This document shows positions 23,601 to 33,948 of a DNA stretch of 64,000 bases, piece by piece. Source of the stretch: Verticillium longisporum (Eukaryota > Ascomycota > Sordariomycetes > Glomerellales > Plectosphaerellaceae); NCBI GenBank assembly GCA_019188255.1, contig JAETXT010000012.1, positions 806,001-870,000 on the forward strand, in the 5' to 3' direction. Numbering within the stretch: position 1 is the stretch's first letter; each line of letters starts with the position of its first letter. The notes beneath the pieces are model-generated. The model was not told the DNA's origin, ran no database searches, and was given only the letters and a program-made list of their open reading frames with translations. A program made the translations under genes and the position numbers.

Positions 23601-23733
23601 GAACGTGCCGTCGTGAGAGAGAGACCCCCGGCCAGCCGTTGGCGCATGCCGCAACAGGATCGTCAATCCGAAGTTTGAACAGTGACATTGCATTTCGCCC
23701 CACAAGCGCGATCTGATCGACCGAAACCCACAT
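20672..23733 (-). pseudogene. DUF3723 family gene, decayed
   Basis: The translation follows the DUF3723 layout in order: an N-terminal DDPVAACANGWPG segment, a region ending RAAEFQ, the LRGDFSIQCFGNGHLLDVAA block (family: ClHGrHR..AA), then LPPTDGEI, LWPELKLGNWQ..RCDEMV, GELFRHVTDSAER, NMKYMSIGAKILK and a late SFFGTL block. Introns at 23,244-23,296 and 23,035-23,080 are canonical and in frame. The gene is broken by a frame change near 22,720 (between RCDEMVAMYL and MHQVWEEIL), an in-frame TGA at 22,168 (a conserved Arg codon CGA would fit), a further frame change around 21,400 and another in-frame TGA near 21,050. Start taken at the ATG at 23,733. DUF3723 has no proven activity; it is a recurrent Starship cargo family. 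Confidence 0.75.
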
Positions 23734-24010
23734 CAAGCGACCAACTTTCGATACAAATCTTGGTATGGCTCGTGACTGGAACGACGCCAACGGAGGATAA
23801 GCGACAGCAAAGCGCCGGTCCCTTGGCCGCGCCTGATGTTGCATTTAGAAGGCTGGTGTCTGCCTCGCAACGTTCACATATAAGCGCACCCGCCATCACT
23901 CCCAAAGCACTTGATGCGCCAACGCATCTTCGCCAACAAACAATTAGCCTACGCTTACGCTTACGCAAGAAAGGCGTGCATCACGACCAGATACGTGGAC
24001 TCAACACATC

Positions 24011-24264
24011 ATGGCCCTGGGAAAGATGACAGTTGCGCTCGCTGTTGCCTATGCAATGGCAAAGTTGTAAGTACATTGGCAATCTAGTTACAGCAGCGGC
24101 TGATGCACGCTAGTCTGGACAAAGACAAGACTCTGCTGCCGGACCTTGACAGACCATATGAAGAACCGCGGTCACGTCGGTCCAGCCGACGCGAGAGCTA
24201 TGCTTCCTCGTCGCGGTACTCTGCCCAGGCGCCTACGTCGCGACGACGGGGCCGGTACGACTGA
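24011..24264 (+). CDS. Small basic-tailed protein, two exons
   Basis: Exons 24,011-24,066 and 24,114-24,264; the 47-bp intron has a GTAAGT donor, GCTGAT branch point and TAG acceptor. 68 residues: a short hydrophobic N-terminal segment (MTVALAVAYAMAKF), an LDKDK stretch, then an Arg/Ser/Tyr-rich disordered tail ending RRRGRYD. A membrane or secreted location is possible but the hydrophobic stretch is short. No family recognised. It diverges from the DUF3723 pseudogene, whose start is about 280 bp to the left. Confidence 0.5.
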
Positions 24265-24467
24265 ATGAATATCGTGACCCGAGAGAGTGGTGTGGCGATG
24301 AATCGGCCGGTCCGTTTGGACGCTTGACGTGCGGATCGAGTAGTGTAGTGTAGAGTGACACGCGGGTAGATTGATCGCTGCGTCGTAGCATGGCACCCCA
24401 GGAGGAATGCAATACCTACACAGCGCATTGAAGTTGTCCTCTGATCGTGTGCGTTCATCGTGTGCAT

Positions 24468-24716
24468 TCATCGCGTGAAGTGAAGGTCGCGTCCGGCTGG
24501 CAGTACGGTATTTGCTGGCAGGACGTTAGTGAAATACCGAACGGCAAAGATGGCATACGGACGTCGATGGCAGTGGGTAGCGATGATGGCGACGGGTGTG
24601 AGAGTCACGAATCCAAGAAGCACGATAGCAATCCACTCAGGCCTGCTCTGCTGGATGACGCGAACTAAGCATGAAAGGACCAAAGTCGAGACAAACAACA
24701 GCGTTTTCGCGAGCAT
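24468..24716 (-). CDS. Small two-helix membrane protein
   Basis: 82 residues from an ATG at 24,716. Two hydrophobic helices (about 3-20 and 29-47, WIAIVLLGFVTLTPVAIIAT) separated by a short polar turn, then a basic tail. No recognised family and no intron support. A signal peptide plus one membrane segment is an alternative reading. Confidence 0.4.
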   Translation of the reverse strand: MLAKTLLFVSTLVLSCLVRVIQQSRPEWIAIVLLGFVTLTPVAIIATHCHRRPYAIFAVRYFTNVLPANTVLPAGRDLHFTR

Positions 24717-25110
24717 TGCCTGAGCGCGCCGAAAGGACGGACATCGAAGTGGGAGGATGGTTAACCCTGAGGTCGTGTGGCAAAGGCCCGGGGTAGCTCA
24801 AGCGTCTAACAGCCGACAATGTGAGGACGTCGTCTGCCGTCGTGTCCATCCTGTCCGTGTTGGTACCAACGAGTGCGACTTGGGGGCCACAGGGTGATGC
24901 GATGACAGATCGCTGGCCATTGGCTCATCAAAAGTTCATCACTGTCGAATCACAGACCAATCATGGAGCGACCGTCCATCACGACTGCGGGGGTGAAAGG
25001 CGAGAAGCTCAATCTCAAATTAGGTTGCCAGCCACGCCCGAACCTGTTTGCCCATACTCAGCCCATCCCCAAGACATCCTTCCACGTCCTCGCTGTCCTG
25101 GCCGCAGGGG

Positions 25111-25835
25111 CTACGGATCACATGAGTTGAATGTCTCCGCGTCAGCCAAGGTCGCGTCCCCAAAGAAATGCTCGACAATGCCCCGCGTGAACAAGCCCAT
25201 GGACCGCTTCAGTTTCTCCATACTCTCGTCAAACAGTATGGTAATGTCGATCAGGTTCTGCATTGCGCCGTAGGCACGAGGCAGCAGGCTCTGGAAGGCG
25301 GACGCAGTCTCATTCATGGTGGCCTCCATGCGGGCCAGAGTCGACACTGTGTCGTTCATAGTAGCCTCCATGCGAACCAGCCGCGTGTCGAAGTCTGCCC
25401 ATCCTTTGCCGTCTGTCCGACCTTGGCTAGAATCAATTCAGGTTAGTCGGGCAAGCAGGGGGCGATGACAGGGATGGCGACCAGTCGCGGTTGCAACACA
25501 CCTTCGGTGGGCCCCACACCGGGGCATGCGCCGCCGTTCCTCGCCATGGCAGCCGACATGGAGAGGGGTGAGGAAGGAGCGACGGCATTGACCGGGGTGG
25601 ACGGGCATGTTGGCAGGGTGAAGTCCAGGTCGGGCAGGTCGATAGGGGCGGGATGGAACAGGGCGGCTGTTTCTGGGTCCAAATCGAGGAACACATCGTC
25701 CTGGCCATGCGAATAGGTAGACGGGAAGGAGTACAGGTTGATGGACTCAGCGAGGAGCGGCCCAAAGAGATCGTCTTCGCGTTGGACGGCCTCTTCGAGA
25801 CGCATGTATTCCGGCCAGTGGCTCGTCTGGGACAT
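25111..25835 (-). CDS. Acidic/coiled-coil orphan protein, two exons
   Basis: Exons 25,835-25,502 and 25,421-25,111; the intron has a GTGTGT donor and a GACTAAC branch point. The AAG acceptor at 25,422 keeps frame, whereas the nearer TAG does not. 214 residues. The N-terminal 110 residues are acidic and Pro/Ser-rich (HGQDDVFLDLDPE), like a transactivation region. The C-terminus is helical with a tandem heptad-like repeat (VRMEATMNDTVSTLARMEATMNE) and an amphipathic ILFDESMEKLKRSMGLF helix. No known domain. Layout (acidic start plus coil) recalls other orphans in this cargo. Confidence 0.55.
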
Positions 25836-26458
25836 GACGAGGATGTATATCTGGGAGATGTATCCGGTATCCGACTAGTGATCTGGTTCTGGCGGTGATC
25901 TGGCATCTAACAGGTGTAGGTAGTTCAGAGGCATACCGCGTGGCGTCTGGCCACCGCGGACACCTTCGTCTTATACGACCTGCTGGGGTCATAGAACGCA
26001 GACTTCGGCGAGACGTCGTCCTGCGGTGTTTGGCGGGGTTGGTGTGTGTCTGGCGGGACGGCGTGTAGTTGGAATGCATGTCCGACCCAACTGGCGCTTA
26101 TCTGGTGCAGAGGGCCCCGTACCTGGCGCATCCGCCGCGGTGCGCGATTTGACTTTTGACGTCTGATAATTGCCATCTGACAACTGACGTCCGGCAATTG
26201 ACGTCCGGCCATTAGCGGCCTGCGTCCCGGATCCATGGTGGGACATGCCTCGCCCACAATCAACTCTGGCTTATGACCGACAACGAACATGCAACATGGG
26301 ACGGCCGCCAGTTGCCCTTGCTATATAGCTCGCAGGGCGACCGTCGCCTGTCGCGGCGGCGGCAAAGGAGGAGACGCTTGCACTTCTCACAACCTGCCAC
26401 AAGCCGGTGCCACCCACAACCCAGTGCCCAAGACCGAAGGCCCCCCCACACCAAGACG
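25836..26458. other. Gene-poor stretch and promoter of the secreted-protein gene
   Basis: No gene supported. A TATATAG sequence near 26,320 lies about 135 bp upstream of the start at 26,459. Confidence 0.35.
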
Positions 26459-27552
26459 ATGAAGTTCCTCCTCCTTTTCCCTCTCGTCCACGCCGGCGTG
26501 CTGGCCCTGCACAACGGCCCCTGCATCTGCATGTCGAGTCCCGTCGTCGCCCTCGAGGCCGGTCGGTCGGTGGTGTCTGCTGAGTACGTTGGTTCGTTCG
26601 CATGGAGCGGTGCCGAGTGATGCAGCAGCGAGTGGTGCAGCAGCGAATGGTGCAGCAGCGAATGGTGCAGCAGCGAGTGGCGCAGCAGCGAGTGATGCAG
26701 CAGCAAGTGATGCTGTTGGTGTGGCCGTTGGCGCGATGTTGCTGGTGTGCTAGGGTGTGGTGTGTGGTGTGTGGGCTGTTGCTAACTGCGGCTGCTTCTA
26801 GTGTGGAGGACGCGCTGGATCGACGGTGCGGGGCCACCCTTCAGTTCGAGAATCCGGACTTCCTCCCCGTCAGCTACGCCTTCGAGGCCATACCCTGCTC
26901 GGGTCGCAGGGTCGCCAGCTTCGTGGTGCCGACGGGGGCGCCCAGCGGCGATGCACACATTACATGGTAGGATGGCGCACCTGCATGCCCACCTGGTCAC
27001 GCCTGGCGATCGCGCCAGACGGACGAGACGGGCGACGAGACGGGCGACCAGGACAGGCGACAAGACAGACATCCACGCTAACACGTTTCTAGGCAATGCG
27101 CGGGATTACCGCCAACGTGCTCTCACGCCACGATCACCGGAGGCCGCGGCGACCCCAACCTGCCACTGGCAAATGTCGGCCGGATCGGGTGCGTGTCGGA
27201 GTCGGTGGTGACGCGGAGCACGCTGGCGACGATCGTGCGGTCGTCGACGACGTTTGTCTCGACGGTGCCGACGCTGGTGACGCAGACGACGACCGACTTT
27301 CGCGTCGCGTCGAGCAGCGCACCCGGCTCAGGCAGCGCGCCAGGCTCAGGCAGCACACCCGGCTCAGGCAGCGCACCCGGCTCAAGCAGCGCAAGGACCA
27401 CGACGAGCACGGAAGGATCAGCATCCGAGTCAGACGGCGCGCCACCAACGGGGGCGACGCTGTCGGGGTCGGGGTCGCTGGCGTCGGCGACGTCCTCCAC
27501 AGGGTTGCAGGCATCACCAACAGGGAGCCTCCCGTCGACCAGAACGGGGTAA
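26459..27552 (+). CDS. Secreted Cys-containing, Ser/Thr-rich protein, with an in-frame stop
   Basis: Exons 26,459-26,583, 26,802-26,966 and 27,093-27,552; both introns have GCTAAC branch points and TAG acceptors. A signal peptide (MKFLLLFPLVHAGVLA) leads into a compact domain with RRCGATLQF, FVVPTGAPSGDAHITWQCAG and GCVSES, a pattern shared by many uncharacterised fungal secreted proteins. A Gly/Ser/Thr-rich region follows, with an 18-bp minisatellite. A TAA at 27,550 ends the frame, yet the same frame continues past it with the same bias to 27,789, ending in a Val/Ser/Thr segment and a late Cys (TVVQTVTASCSAK). The gene is thus probably truncated by a nonsense change. Likely cell-wall or extracellular; function unknown. 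Confidence 0.65.
26621..26710. repeat. Six tandem 15-bp units inside an intron
   Basis: TGCAGCAGCGAGTGG-type unit repeated six times within the first intron of the secreted-protein gene. Antisense translation gives a spurious Leu-His-Ser repeat protein. Confidence 0.75.
27313..27393 (+). repeat. 18-bp coding minisatellite
   Basis: About four and a half units of GGCTCAGGCAGCGCACCC, encoding a Gly-Ser-(Gly)-Ser-Ala/Thr-Pro repeat in the linker of the secreted protein. Confidence 0.65.
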
Positions 27553-28293
27553 GCTTCGGCGGGCGCATCGACGACATCGGTTGGTGCGCCCCTGGACGGG
27601 CAGACCACGCCCGGCGCGCAAGCGAGCGTGCCCGCGGCGGCGGACGAGTCGTCGTCGCTCTTCCAGGTCAGCATGGCGTCCGTCGTGCCATCGCCGGGGC
27701 TGACTGTGGTCGCCACTGTTGTGTCGACGCTGGTGTCGACCATGACCGTCGTCCAGACCGTGACGGCCAGCTGCTCCGCGAAGGCATGAGTGCGACGCTG
27801 GACCTGGTGTCTGTGACGGCAGGCCACTGTCATCGAACTGCCACTGCACCGTCGACAAACTATATAAGTTGTCGAACCGGCGTGGTCGGCTTTCTGTCCT
27901 GGCGACTGTAACGTTGTGATTGCATCTGGCGTCTTACGCAGCTATCTCTTGCTTGATCGTATCACTGTCTTTTGCTTCTTGCTGTCTTCTCCTCTTCGCC
28001 TTCTTCTGCTGCCCATCTTCCTCGCCCACTTCGCCGTCCTCTCCTGCCCATCTTCCTCTCCTCCTCCTCTTCTTCCTCGCCCTCCTCTTCTTTCCCCTCC
28101 GCGCCTTCCCTTCCATGTGGCTCATCTGCCGTCGCTCCGGCCGTCCAACGGCACGCGAGACCCTCGCTGTATCTGTCCGCCAGGCTTCCAACTTCTTCGT
28201 TTTGACAGACTTGAGGGAGACGGAGACAATACTCCGGGGGGCGGAACCTCGCAGTTCTTCCCGCCCGGGCCACACGCCCATCGCGACCCGTTG

Positions 28294-28523
28294 ATGGCCA
28301 TACTGCAGATGCTGCATCGCCTGGACACACGGGTGAAGAGACTGACCGACGCAAACGTCGATCGTCGAGTACGTGTTGTGGCACAGCGACGCAGGTCAGG
28401 TGTAAGAAGCTTATGCGGCAATAGGACATTCTGTCGATGGAGGGACCGATGGTGGCGCCGTCCACGCTGGAGGCACTGGACAGTGGCGTGCTGACGCCTC
28501 TATCCATGACCTCGCTGGAGTAA
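28294..28523 (+). CDS. Small helical protein, two exons
   Basis: Exons 28,294-28,368 and 28,425-28,523, joined in phase 0 across a 56-bp intron (GTACGT donor, TAG acceptor); 57 residues if the ATG at 28,294 is used. MAILQMLHRLDTRVKRLTDA is an amphipathic helix; the second exon is Ser/Thr/Leu-rich. The frame is open upstream to 27,916, so a longer protein is possible, but that part is Pro/Leu-rich pyrimidine-tract translation. No family recognised. Confidence 0.38.
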
Positions 28524-29274
28524 TTGGCTGTTGGCGTTGCGCGAGGGTGGGTGTGATGCGCTGTGCGTTAGTGTCAGATAGTTTCAATACCCCTCCGGAC
28601 CTGTTTTCCATGTCATGACGTTGCCGTGTACCATCGTCAGCTGAAGGATGGCTCAGCAAGCTCGTGCCTGGTAATTCCCGGCTTCGCCTGATCGTGCCTG
28701 GCTTTGCCTGTGTGCCTGGCTTTGCCTGGTTGTGCCCGGCTCTCGTGCCTGTTCGTGCCTGGCCCGTCCGATTCCCGAGGGCATGGCACGCTAAGTGACA
28801 CTAGGACAATAGATCGTCTTGGCTGCAGATGAGGTGCAGACGAGGTGGGGGCGGCGTCGACCTGGTATTGGCACGTTGGTCGGTCCTCGATTGCAGCGTC
28901 GCATGAACCCTCCACCCCTCACCGTCGCTTACCATCTCCGTGCCCAGCACGCAATCGCCGATGACCCGGACGAGCGCCGGCCGGTCGAGCAGGCAGGCAC
29001 GCATGCACGCATGCAAGGACGCCACGGCGGCAGGCCCAGCATGCCTGGTGGGTCGATCGCGTAGCCGCCCGGGCCTGGACGGTGACTGTCTATCGCCGGA
29101 GCAGGGTGTGCAGGCCAGCGTGCGGCGTGCGGCGTGCGATGTGCGGGGGCCGCGGCGGGTTGGCCATGGCTATAAAGCAGGCGGCATCAAGCGGCGGCAT
29201 CAAGCGGGCGGCGTCCACAGCTGGCTTCGGCATCTTCGCCTTCTCGTTCTCGCAGCCTTTCATCTCATCCTGCC
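28524..29274. other. Gene-free stretch with degenerate TGCCTGG repeats
   Basis: Imperfect GCCTGGCTTTGCCTG-like repeats at about 28,663-28,760; no gene supported. The TATA box of the next gene is at 29,171-29,176. Confidence 0.4.
29171..29176 (+). promoter_or_regulatory. TATA box
   Basis: TATAAA about 100 bp upstream of the ATG at 29,275. Confidence 0.5.
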
Positions 29275-29616
29275 ATGGACGACCCGCGTGTCCGAGATTT
29301 GTCCACGGGCGTGCCTCCGTTCCCGGGCGCGCCTCTGTCCCCAGGCGTGCGCCTGTCCCTACGCCGGTGGGACGAGCCGCACCCGCTGTATAGGCCGGAC
29401 TACCACTATCTGTGCGAAAACCTGCGCGGCGTCATCACGTACTGGCAGCAAGAGTACGAAGACTTGCGCTTGGCGTCCACAGCGTACATCGACGGCCTCC
29501 AGGAGGAGATCCGCCGCTTGGCTTCCGAGCTGGCTGCCGCGAAGAAGCGCGACCAGGAGGAGGTCCGTCCGTCCGTCGTCTCGTGTGGCCGCATGCTGAC
29601 CGAAGCAGGCGCGTGA
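29275..29616 (+). CDS. Small coiled-coil protein
   Basis: Intronless, 113 residues, with a TATA box about 100 bp upstream. The N-terminus is Pro/Arg-rich; residues about 45-95 form a charged amphipathic coil (LRGVITYWQQEYEDLRLAS, IDGLQEEIRRLASELAAAK). No domain recognised. It could be another member of the coiled-coil orphan set in this element, but no sequence identity to them is evident. Confidence 0.55.
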   Translation: MDDPRVRDLSTGVPPFPGAPLSPGVRLSLRRWDEPHPLYRPDYHYLCENLRGVITYWQQEYEDLRLASTAYIDGLQEEIRRLASELAAAKKRDQEEVRPSVVSCGRMLTEAGA

Positions 29617-30373
29617 ACCAGCAGCACCTACGACACCGAAGGCAATGTGTGCTTTTCCGTGGGAGACGTAAGGGTTGTGTCTGAATTGGTAGATTGATAA
29701 TGGACTTGTCATTGCAAATGCATCGCCCACTCCTGTAACATGGCCACTATTGAATTTCGCCCCCGCCCTGACAAAAGGCGACTGGCATCCCGCAAGGCGG
29801 TGCTTTACACAGCTGTGTCTAAATTAGTGTGTCTAAATTGGTGTGTCTAAATTGGATGACATGCAAATGCATCGCCGACGCTGTACTGTATTTAGAAGTG
29901 AGATTTATTAGCAATTTTTGCATTTGCCAACGGCTGCTAGTAACCAGGCCGCAACCGTTGCTGGTAGCTAGGCACTGGTCCGGGATGACCGGGCCCTCGG
30001 CGCGGATGCTTGGAGCGCCTGCTGGTAGCCCCGGCCGAGCAGCGCCGGTAACCTCGACCAAGGTCATACGTGCAATGCCGGGGTTTCTGGTAGCTGGGCG
30101 CGTGCCCAACTTTGCGCCAACAGCTGCCGGTAATAGGCCATTTTGCTGGTAGCCAACGGCGCGCCCGCTCGGGCTCCTGGTAACGGGGCGCGTGCCGCCG
30201 AGGAGCTGCCAGCAGCACTGTCCAGCCCGCTTGCGAACCTGCCATCGGAGCTGGACGCCAAGCTTGGCGCTGCTGGTAAGCAGCGATGGCCGCTCCTGGG
30301 AGCCGGACATCTCAGTTCATCTCAGCTTCAATTTCCTCTCCTCCTTCTTTATCACTGTCTACCTGCGGCGACC

Positions 30374-31147
30374 ATGTGTTTCTACGATCAAGACGTCTGG
30401 ACGTGTCGCCACTGGCAGTGGCGGCAGCGTCTCCAACCTTGCGCGCAGGCACAACACCAACGCCGACCTTGCCGTCTCAAATTGATTCTGACCGCACGGT
30501 TTCACCAGGCGCCGTGCCCAGTATGCCACGCCGTCCACAAACACGCGCATCTGCTTCGCGCGACAGAATCGTACATCCATCGACGCCGTGGTCGACCGGC
30601 AACCCTTGCCCGAGCCCGCTGGCAAGCAGACCAACTTCGCTCCATCATCGACCAGCTCGAACAACGCATCTCGAGTGAGAGCCTCATCGTGCTGTCTGAC
30701 GGACTGAATGCCAACAGACCAAATCTGGCTGCCGCAGGCCTTCGAACGGCTGCTCAGCGCCACGCACCCGCCCGAGCACGCCCATCGGGCGGTCTTCCCT
30801 GGATTCAGCATGGCACCTTTGGTGGCCGCACTGGCCGGCTTCCTCCTTCCAATCGGTCTCCTGACCAGTCTTCCGATCAGTCTTCCGACCGGTCTCCTTC
30901 TCTTGGTCTGCCCTCGATCGACCAGCATAACCTTCGTGGCCAGAGTCGGGGCGATGCGGGGACCGTGACAGATGCCAGCTTCATATATCGTCCTCCCCAG
31001 GCCCGCTTCGTCTGCATCCAATGCGGGAAGGAATTCAATCGACGGTGTGTCGGGGAGAAGCATGTGGCCAATCGCCACGATACGATCCCACCTAGAGAGG
31101 CAATCCGGGAGACAGATGGAGTGATTCTGGTATCTGCAGCTGGGTAG
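30374..31147 (+). CDS. Fungal MCFYDQ-type Cys/Trp protein with a C-terminal C2H2 finger
   Basis: Intronless, 257 residues from the ATG at 30,374; the frame is open further upstream but the family starts here. The N-terminus MCFYDQDVWTCRHWQW, with further Cys residues and a basic RLKLIL strand, matches a widespread small fungal family that begins MCYYDQ and has a Trp/Cys motif. The middle contains a coil (WQADQLRSIIDQLEQRI) and a repetitive Ser/Asp/Gln stretch. The C-terminus carries one C2H2 finger (CIQCGKEFNRRC...H...H). The whole gene lies antisense to an open frame that continues from the ankyrin gene; the conserved start favours this strand as the real one. Confidence 0.65.
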   Translation: MCFYDQDVWTCRHWQWRQRLQPCAQAQHQRRPCRLKLILTARFHQAPCPVCHAVHKHAHLLRATESYIHRRRGRPATLARARWQADQLRSIIDQLEQRISSESLIVLSDGLNANRPNLAAAGLRTAAQRHAPARARPSGGLPWIQHGTFGGRTGRLPPSNRSPDQSSDQSSDRSPSLGLPSIDQHNLRGQSRGDAGTVTDASFIYRPPQARFVCIQCGKEFNRRCVGEKHVANRHDTIPPREAIRETDGVILVSAAG

Positions 31148-32772
31148 GCGCCTCCCCTCACCTACCGTCGGCGCCTCGTCGTTGGAGGGTTCCAGATATT
31201 GCACCGGAGCAGAGAGAGACATCGCGGAGCCTCTAGGCACTATCTTGAGATCAAAATACTTGTTCACCTTGCTTTCCACCACTCTCCGTGTCCATAGTCC
31301 TTTGCTCTTCTTTCTGCAGGTCAGATGAACAGTCCATTCGGGCGCCTCGGCTAGAAAATACTGCTGGGCATGGGTGCGCTGCCACTGGGGAACCTCGATG
31401 CAATGGCCATAGAAAAGTCGGAAGAAATCTAGTAGACGTGGTCCTCTCTCGAGCGTTTTTTTCATGTGTCGCATGGTGCTTATGCAACGTGTGCCGTCCA
31501 AAATCCACTTTGTCATAGTCGTCGTCAAGGTCGCCTTGTGAGCTAGAAGAGACACAGCGACCTTCAGATACACCGGCGAAGGTTGCGTTCTAGGTGATAG
31601 AGCATAGGCCAAAGCAGTGTGGCCGCTTTCATCGGGTGTATCAACGAGGACGCCTGGCAGGGCCAGGAGAAAGTCGACGGCCGTGGGATGGTTCCGAACC
31701 AGATGCGTCAAGAGAGGGGCTCCGGAAGAACGAACGATCGCGTTTGGGTTCGCTCCACGTCCCAAGAGCTTGCTGACCAGGATCTTTTTGGTATGCGAAG
31801 TCTGGCCTTTCGTTTGAAAGCAGGGCATTGGTATAGTAACCCGAAGAGCTGGGTCGTAAGCGAAAGGCACGTCAGATAACTCGAGCGCGTCGAGGATGTG
31901 AAGAGCAGCGGTGAACCGGCCGGCATGGCAGGCGTACTCCAGAATAGACACTTGTATGCCGCCATGTGGCACCTCCTGCATGAGGTCGGCACCACAGAGG
32001 ATCAGCTCAGATATCATCTCGTCATCGGCGAACGGCGAGCGTATGGCGTACGACAACGGCGTGTAGCCGCAGCTGTCTCTGAAGTCGACGTGAGTGCCAT
32101 GCTGGCCAATCAAAAGGGCAGCCACCTTCTGTAGGCCCATGGCCGCCGAAATATGGAGGGGGTTGATGTCGGTCAGATGCGGCGAAGAGCCGTGGGTGCC
32201 GGAAACGAGGTTCAGGATGCGAGACGTCAGCATATGGTGTGGATGAAAACCATGCTGCAGCAAGTGGAGAACCACGGTATCTCGACCCTCTTCGACGAGA
32301 AGTTCGAGGCAAGAGATTGCAGCAGATTCAGGATACATGTCCCTCAGTTGAGATTGCGCCGAGAAAAAGCGATCCCGGTAGACCATTTGCGGTAGGCGTA
32401 GGTGTTCGAATTCCTCGAGGAAATCTCATGTTGCTTTCGTAAATCCGCGCCTGCCACGATAGCCTTGTTCAGGACCGAAATGGCGACATCGTCTTCTTGG
32501 CAACGCGCTGCCCAGACGGTGGACGAGGCACGCGAGTATCGAACGTCGTATGCCTATAAAAAGGGGGTATAGGCATCTAGCAGCTGCTTGCAGCTTCGTA
32601 GGAGCGCCGACGTGGACGTTGGGCCACAGCGGCTGATGATTCCGTTGAGGAGCTCGGGAGGGAGGCGACATAAAGACCCGTGTTGGACGACGGTGCCGTC
32701 AGAAGTGAGCTTGCGGGAGCCATTGGGTGTCATGCTGGTCATAGCGGATGCCATGTGTGTCATCTTCGCCAT
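31148..32772 (-). pseudogene. F-box / ankyrin-repeat gene, interrupted
   Basis: From the ATG at 32,772: an F-box (LCRLPPELLNGIISRCG, then LLRSCKQLLDAY), then the usual continuation of this family (VRYSRASSTVWAARC) in the same frame after an in-frame TAG at 32,554. About 40 residues later the frame shifts and continues from about 32,386 with ankyrin-type repeats (NPLHISAAMGLQKVAALLI, GYTPLSYAIR, KLLGRGANPNAI, GHTALAYAL). F-box/ankyrin proteins of fungi are SCF adaptors. The frame remains open to 30,359 antisense to the next gene, so the true 3' end is uncertain and 31,148 is a working limit. Two lesions, or unrecognised small introns, break it. Confidence 0.6.
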
Positions 32773-33170
32773 GAATGGTATGGTCAGCGGTGTGCTAGTG
32801 GGTGAAGACCGTGTGGGCGAAGAAGAGCTCTAGAGGGAAGAATAGGTAGGGGAACCATCCTGGTAACAGGCATGCACTGCAAAAGGATACCAAGTCCTTT
32901 CATATACATACATGTGCCACTTGGCCTCCGGACCGGCCGGCAGCCACGGCTGGCAGCCTCACATGGTGGCACAGCTGGAAATTATGGCCAGGCCTAGATG
33001 CGTCGCGACTTGATTCGAGAGACGGCTACGTCCCCGATGGATCGTCCAACGTGCGCCGTAGGACGGTAGCGGCCCTAATTGGCTGAGTGTGGAGGGCTAT
33101 GGGAGGTAACGGGGGGGGTGGAAGGGTGACAAGTGGAAAAGTCAGGAAAAGGGGGGATGTATGGGGATAG

Positions 33171-33227
33171 TGATGCCGCTTCCTTGACGCCGCTTCCATG
33201 ACGCCGCTTCTGTGAAGCCGCTTCTGC
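33171..33227. repeat. Four tandem 13-bp units
   Basis: TTGACGCCGCTTC-type unit repeated about four times with point differences. Confidence 0.55.
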
Positions 33228-33486
33228 TTCCGCCTAGGCCAACGAGCCACAAGGAATAGACGACAAACTCGATCATGCCCTTTGGCCTGTCGTGCGGGAC
33301 TGGTGTGATCCGTCCGAGTCGGCCTCGCCACTTCTGCCTTGACCTGTGCTGGCGCCGAGCCTCTGCCGCCTTCCTCTGCGTTCCGACGATGCTCCTTGCC
33401 GAGATACGTCACAACATGGCCACATCGCACCAACCCTCGAATCATCATCCAGGTCGCGGCCTGGCTACTCCGCACGAGTGCCTTGG

Positions 33487-33550
33487 GAGATGCCGTGCTT
33501 GCGTCTCGTGCTCCTCGAGAGATGCCGTGCTGACGTCTCGTGCTCCTTGA
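33487..33550. repeat. 32-bp tandem duplication
   Basis: Two adjacent 32-bp copies starting GAGATGCCGTGCT, differing at a few positions. Confidence 0.65.
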
Positions 33551-33948
33551 CCCCAGCCCTCGCTCTGCGCCATGCCAGACGATCCCTCACGCAGGTGGCC
33601 AGCACGCCATGGTCTATAGGGTCTGGACTACACGCCGTCTACACGTCCCTTGTTACACGTTCCTTGTTTTTCCACATCGATGCGCATGCTTTGGTTGTGT
33701 TGAGGGACTACGCGAGACTATGCGCGACTATATGGCCAGTGGCAAGCAAACAGTATAAATTGGGACTCGTTCCACCCGGTTTGCCGTCTTCATCGCGCCC
33801 GTCATCTCTGCTTACCTACATATCTATACAAAAGTCCCTCAGTTATACCCTGCACAAAGGCCTCGCAACATCTCTTCCCTCTTTCAACCACCCCTTGCTT
33901 TGTGGTGGCTCAGGTCCGTCCATATCATTTCTCTAGTCCTTCTACCAC

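Larger units (their letters stand above)
32773..33948. other. Gene-free stretch with tandem repeats
   Basis: No gene supported. Two tandem repeats (33,171-33,227; 33,487-33,550) and a TATAAAT about 195 bp before the start at 33,949. Confidence 0.4.

Noticed and set aside
26260..26837. Minus-strand frames with a Leu-His-His-Ser repeat protein
   Set aside because: Antisense translation of the 15-bp minisatellite in an intron of the secreted-protein gene; no start context or splicing.
27123..27833. Long minus-strand Asp/Val/Thr-rich frame of 236 codons
   Set aside because: Shadow of exon 3 of the plus-strand secreted protein, which has matching splice sites and a signal peptide.
28663..28760. 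CRISPR-like array
   Set aside because: Short degenerate TGCCTGG units without spacers, in a eukaryotic genome.
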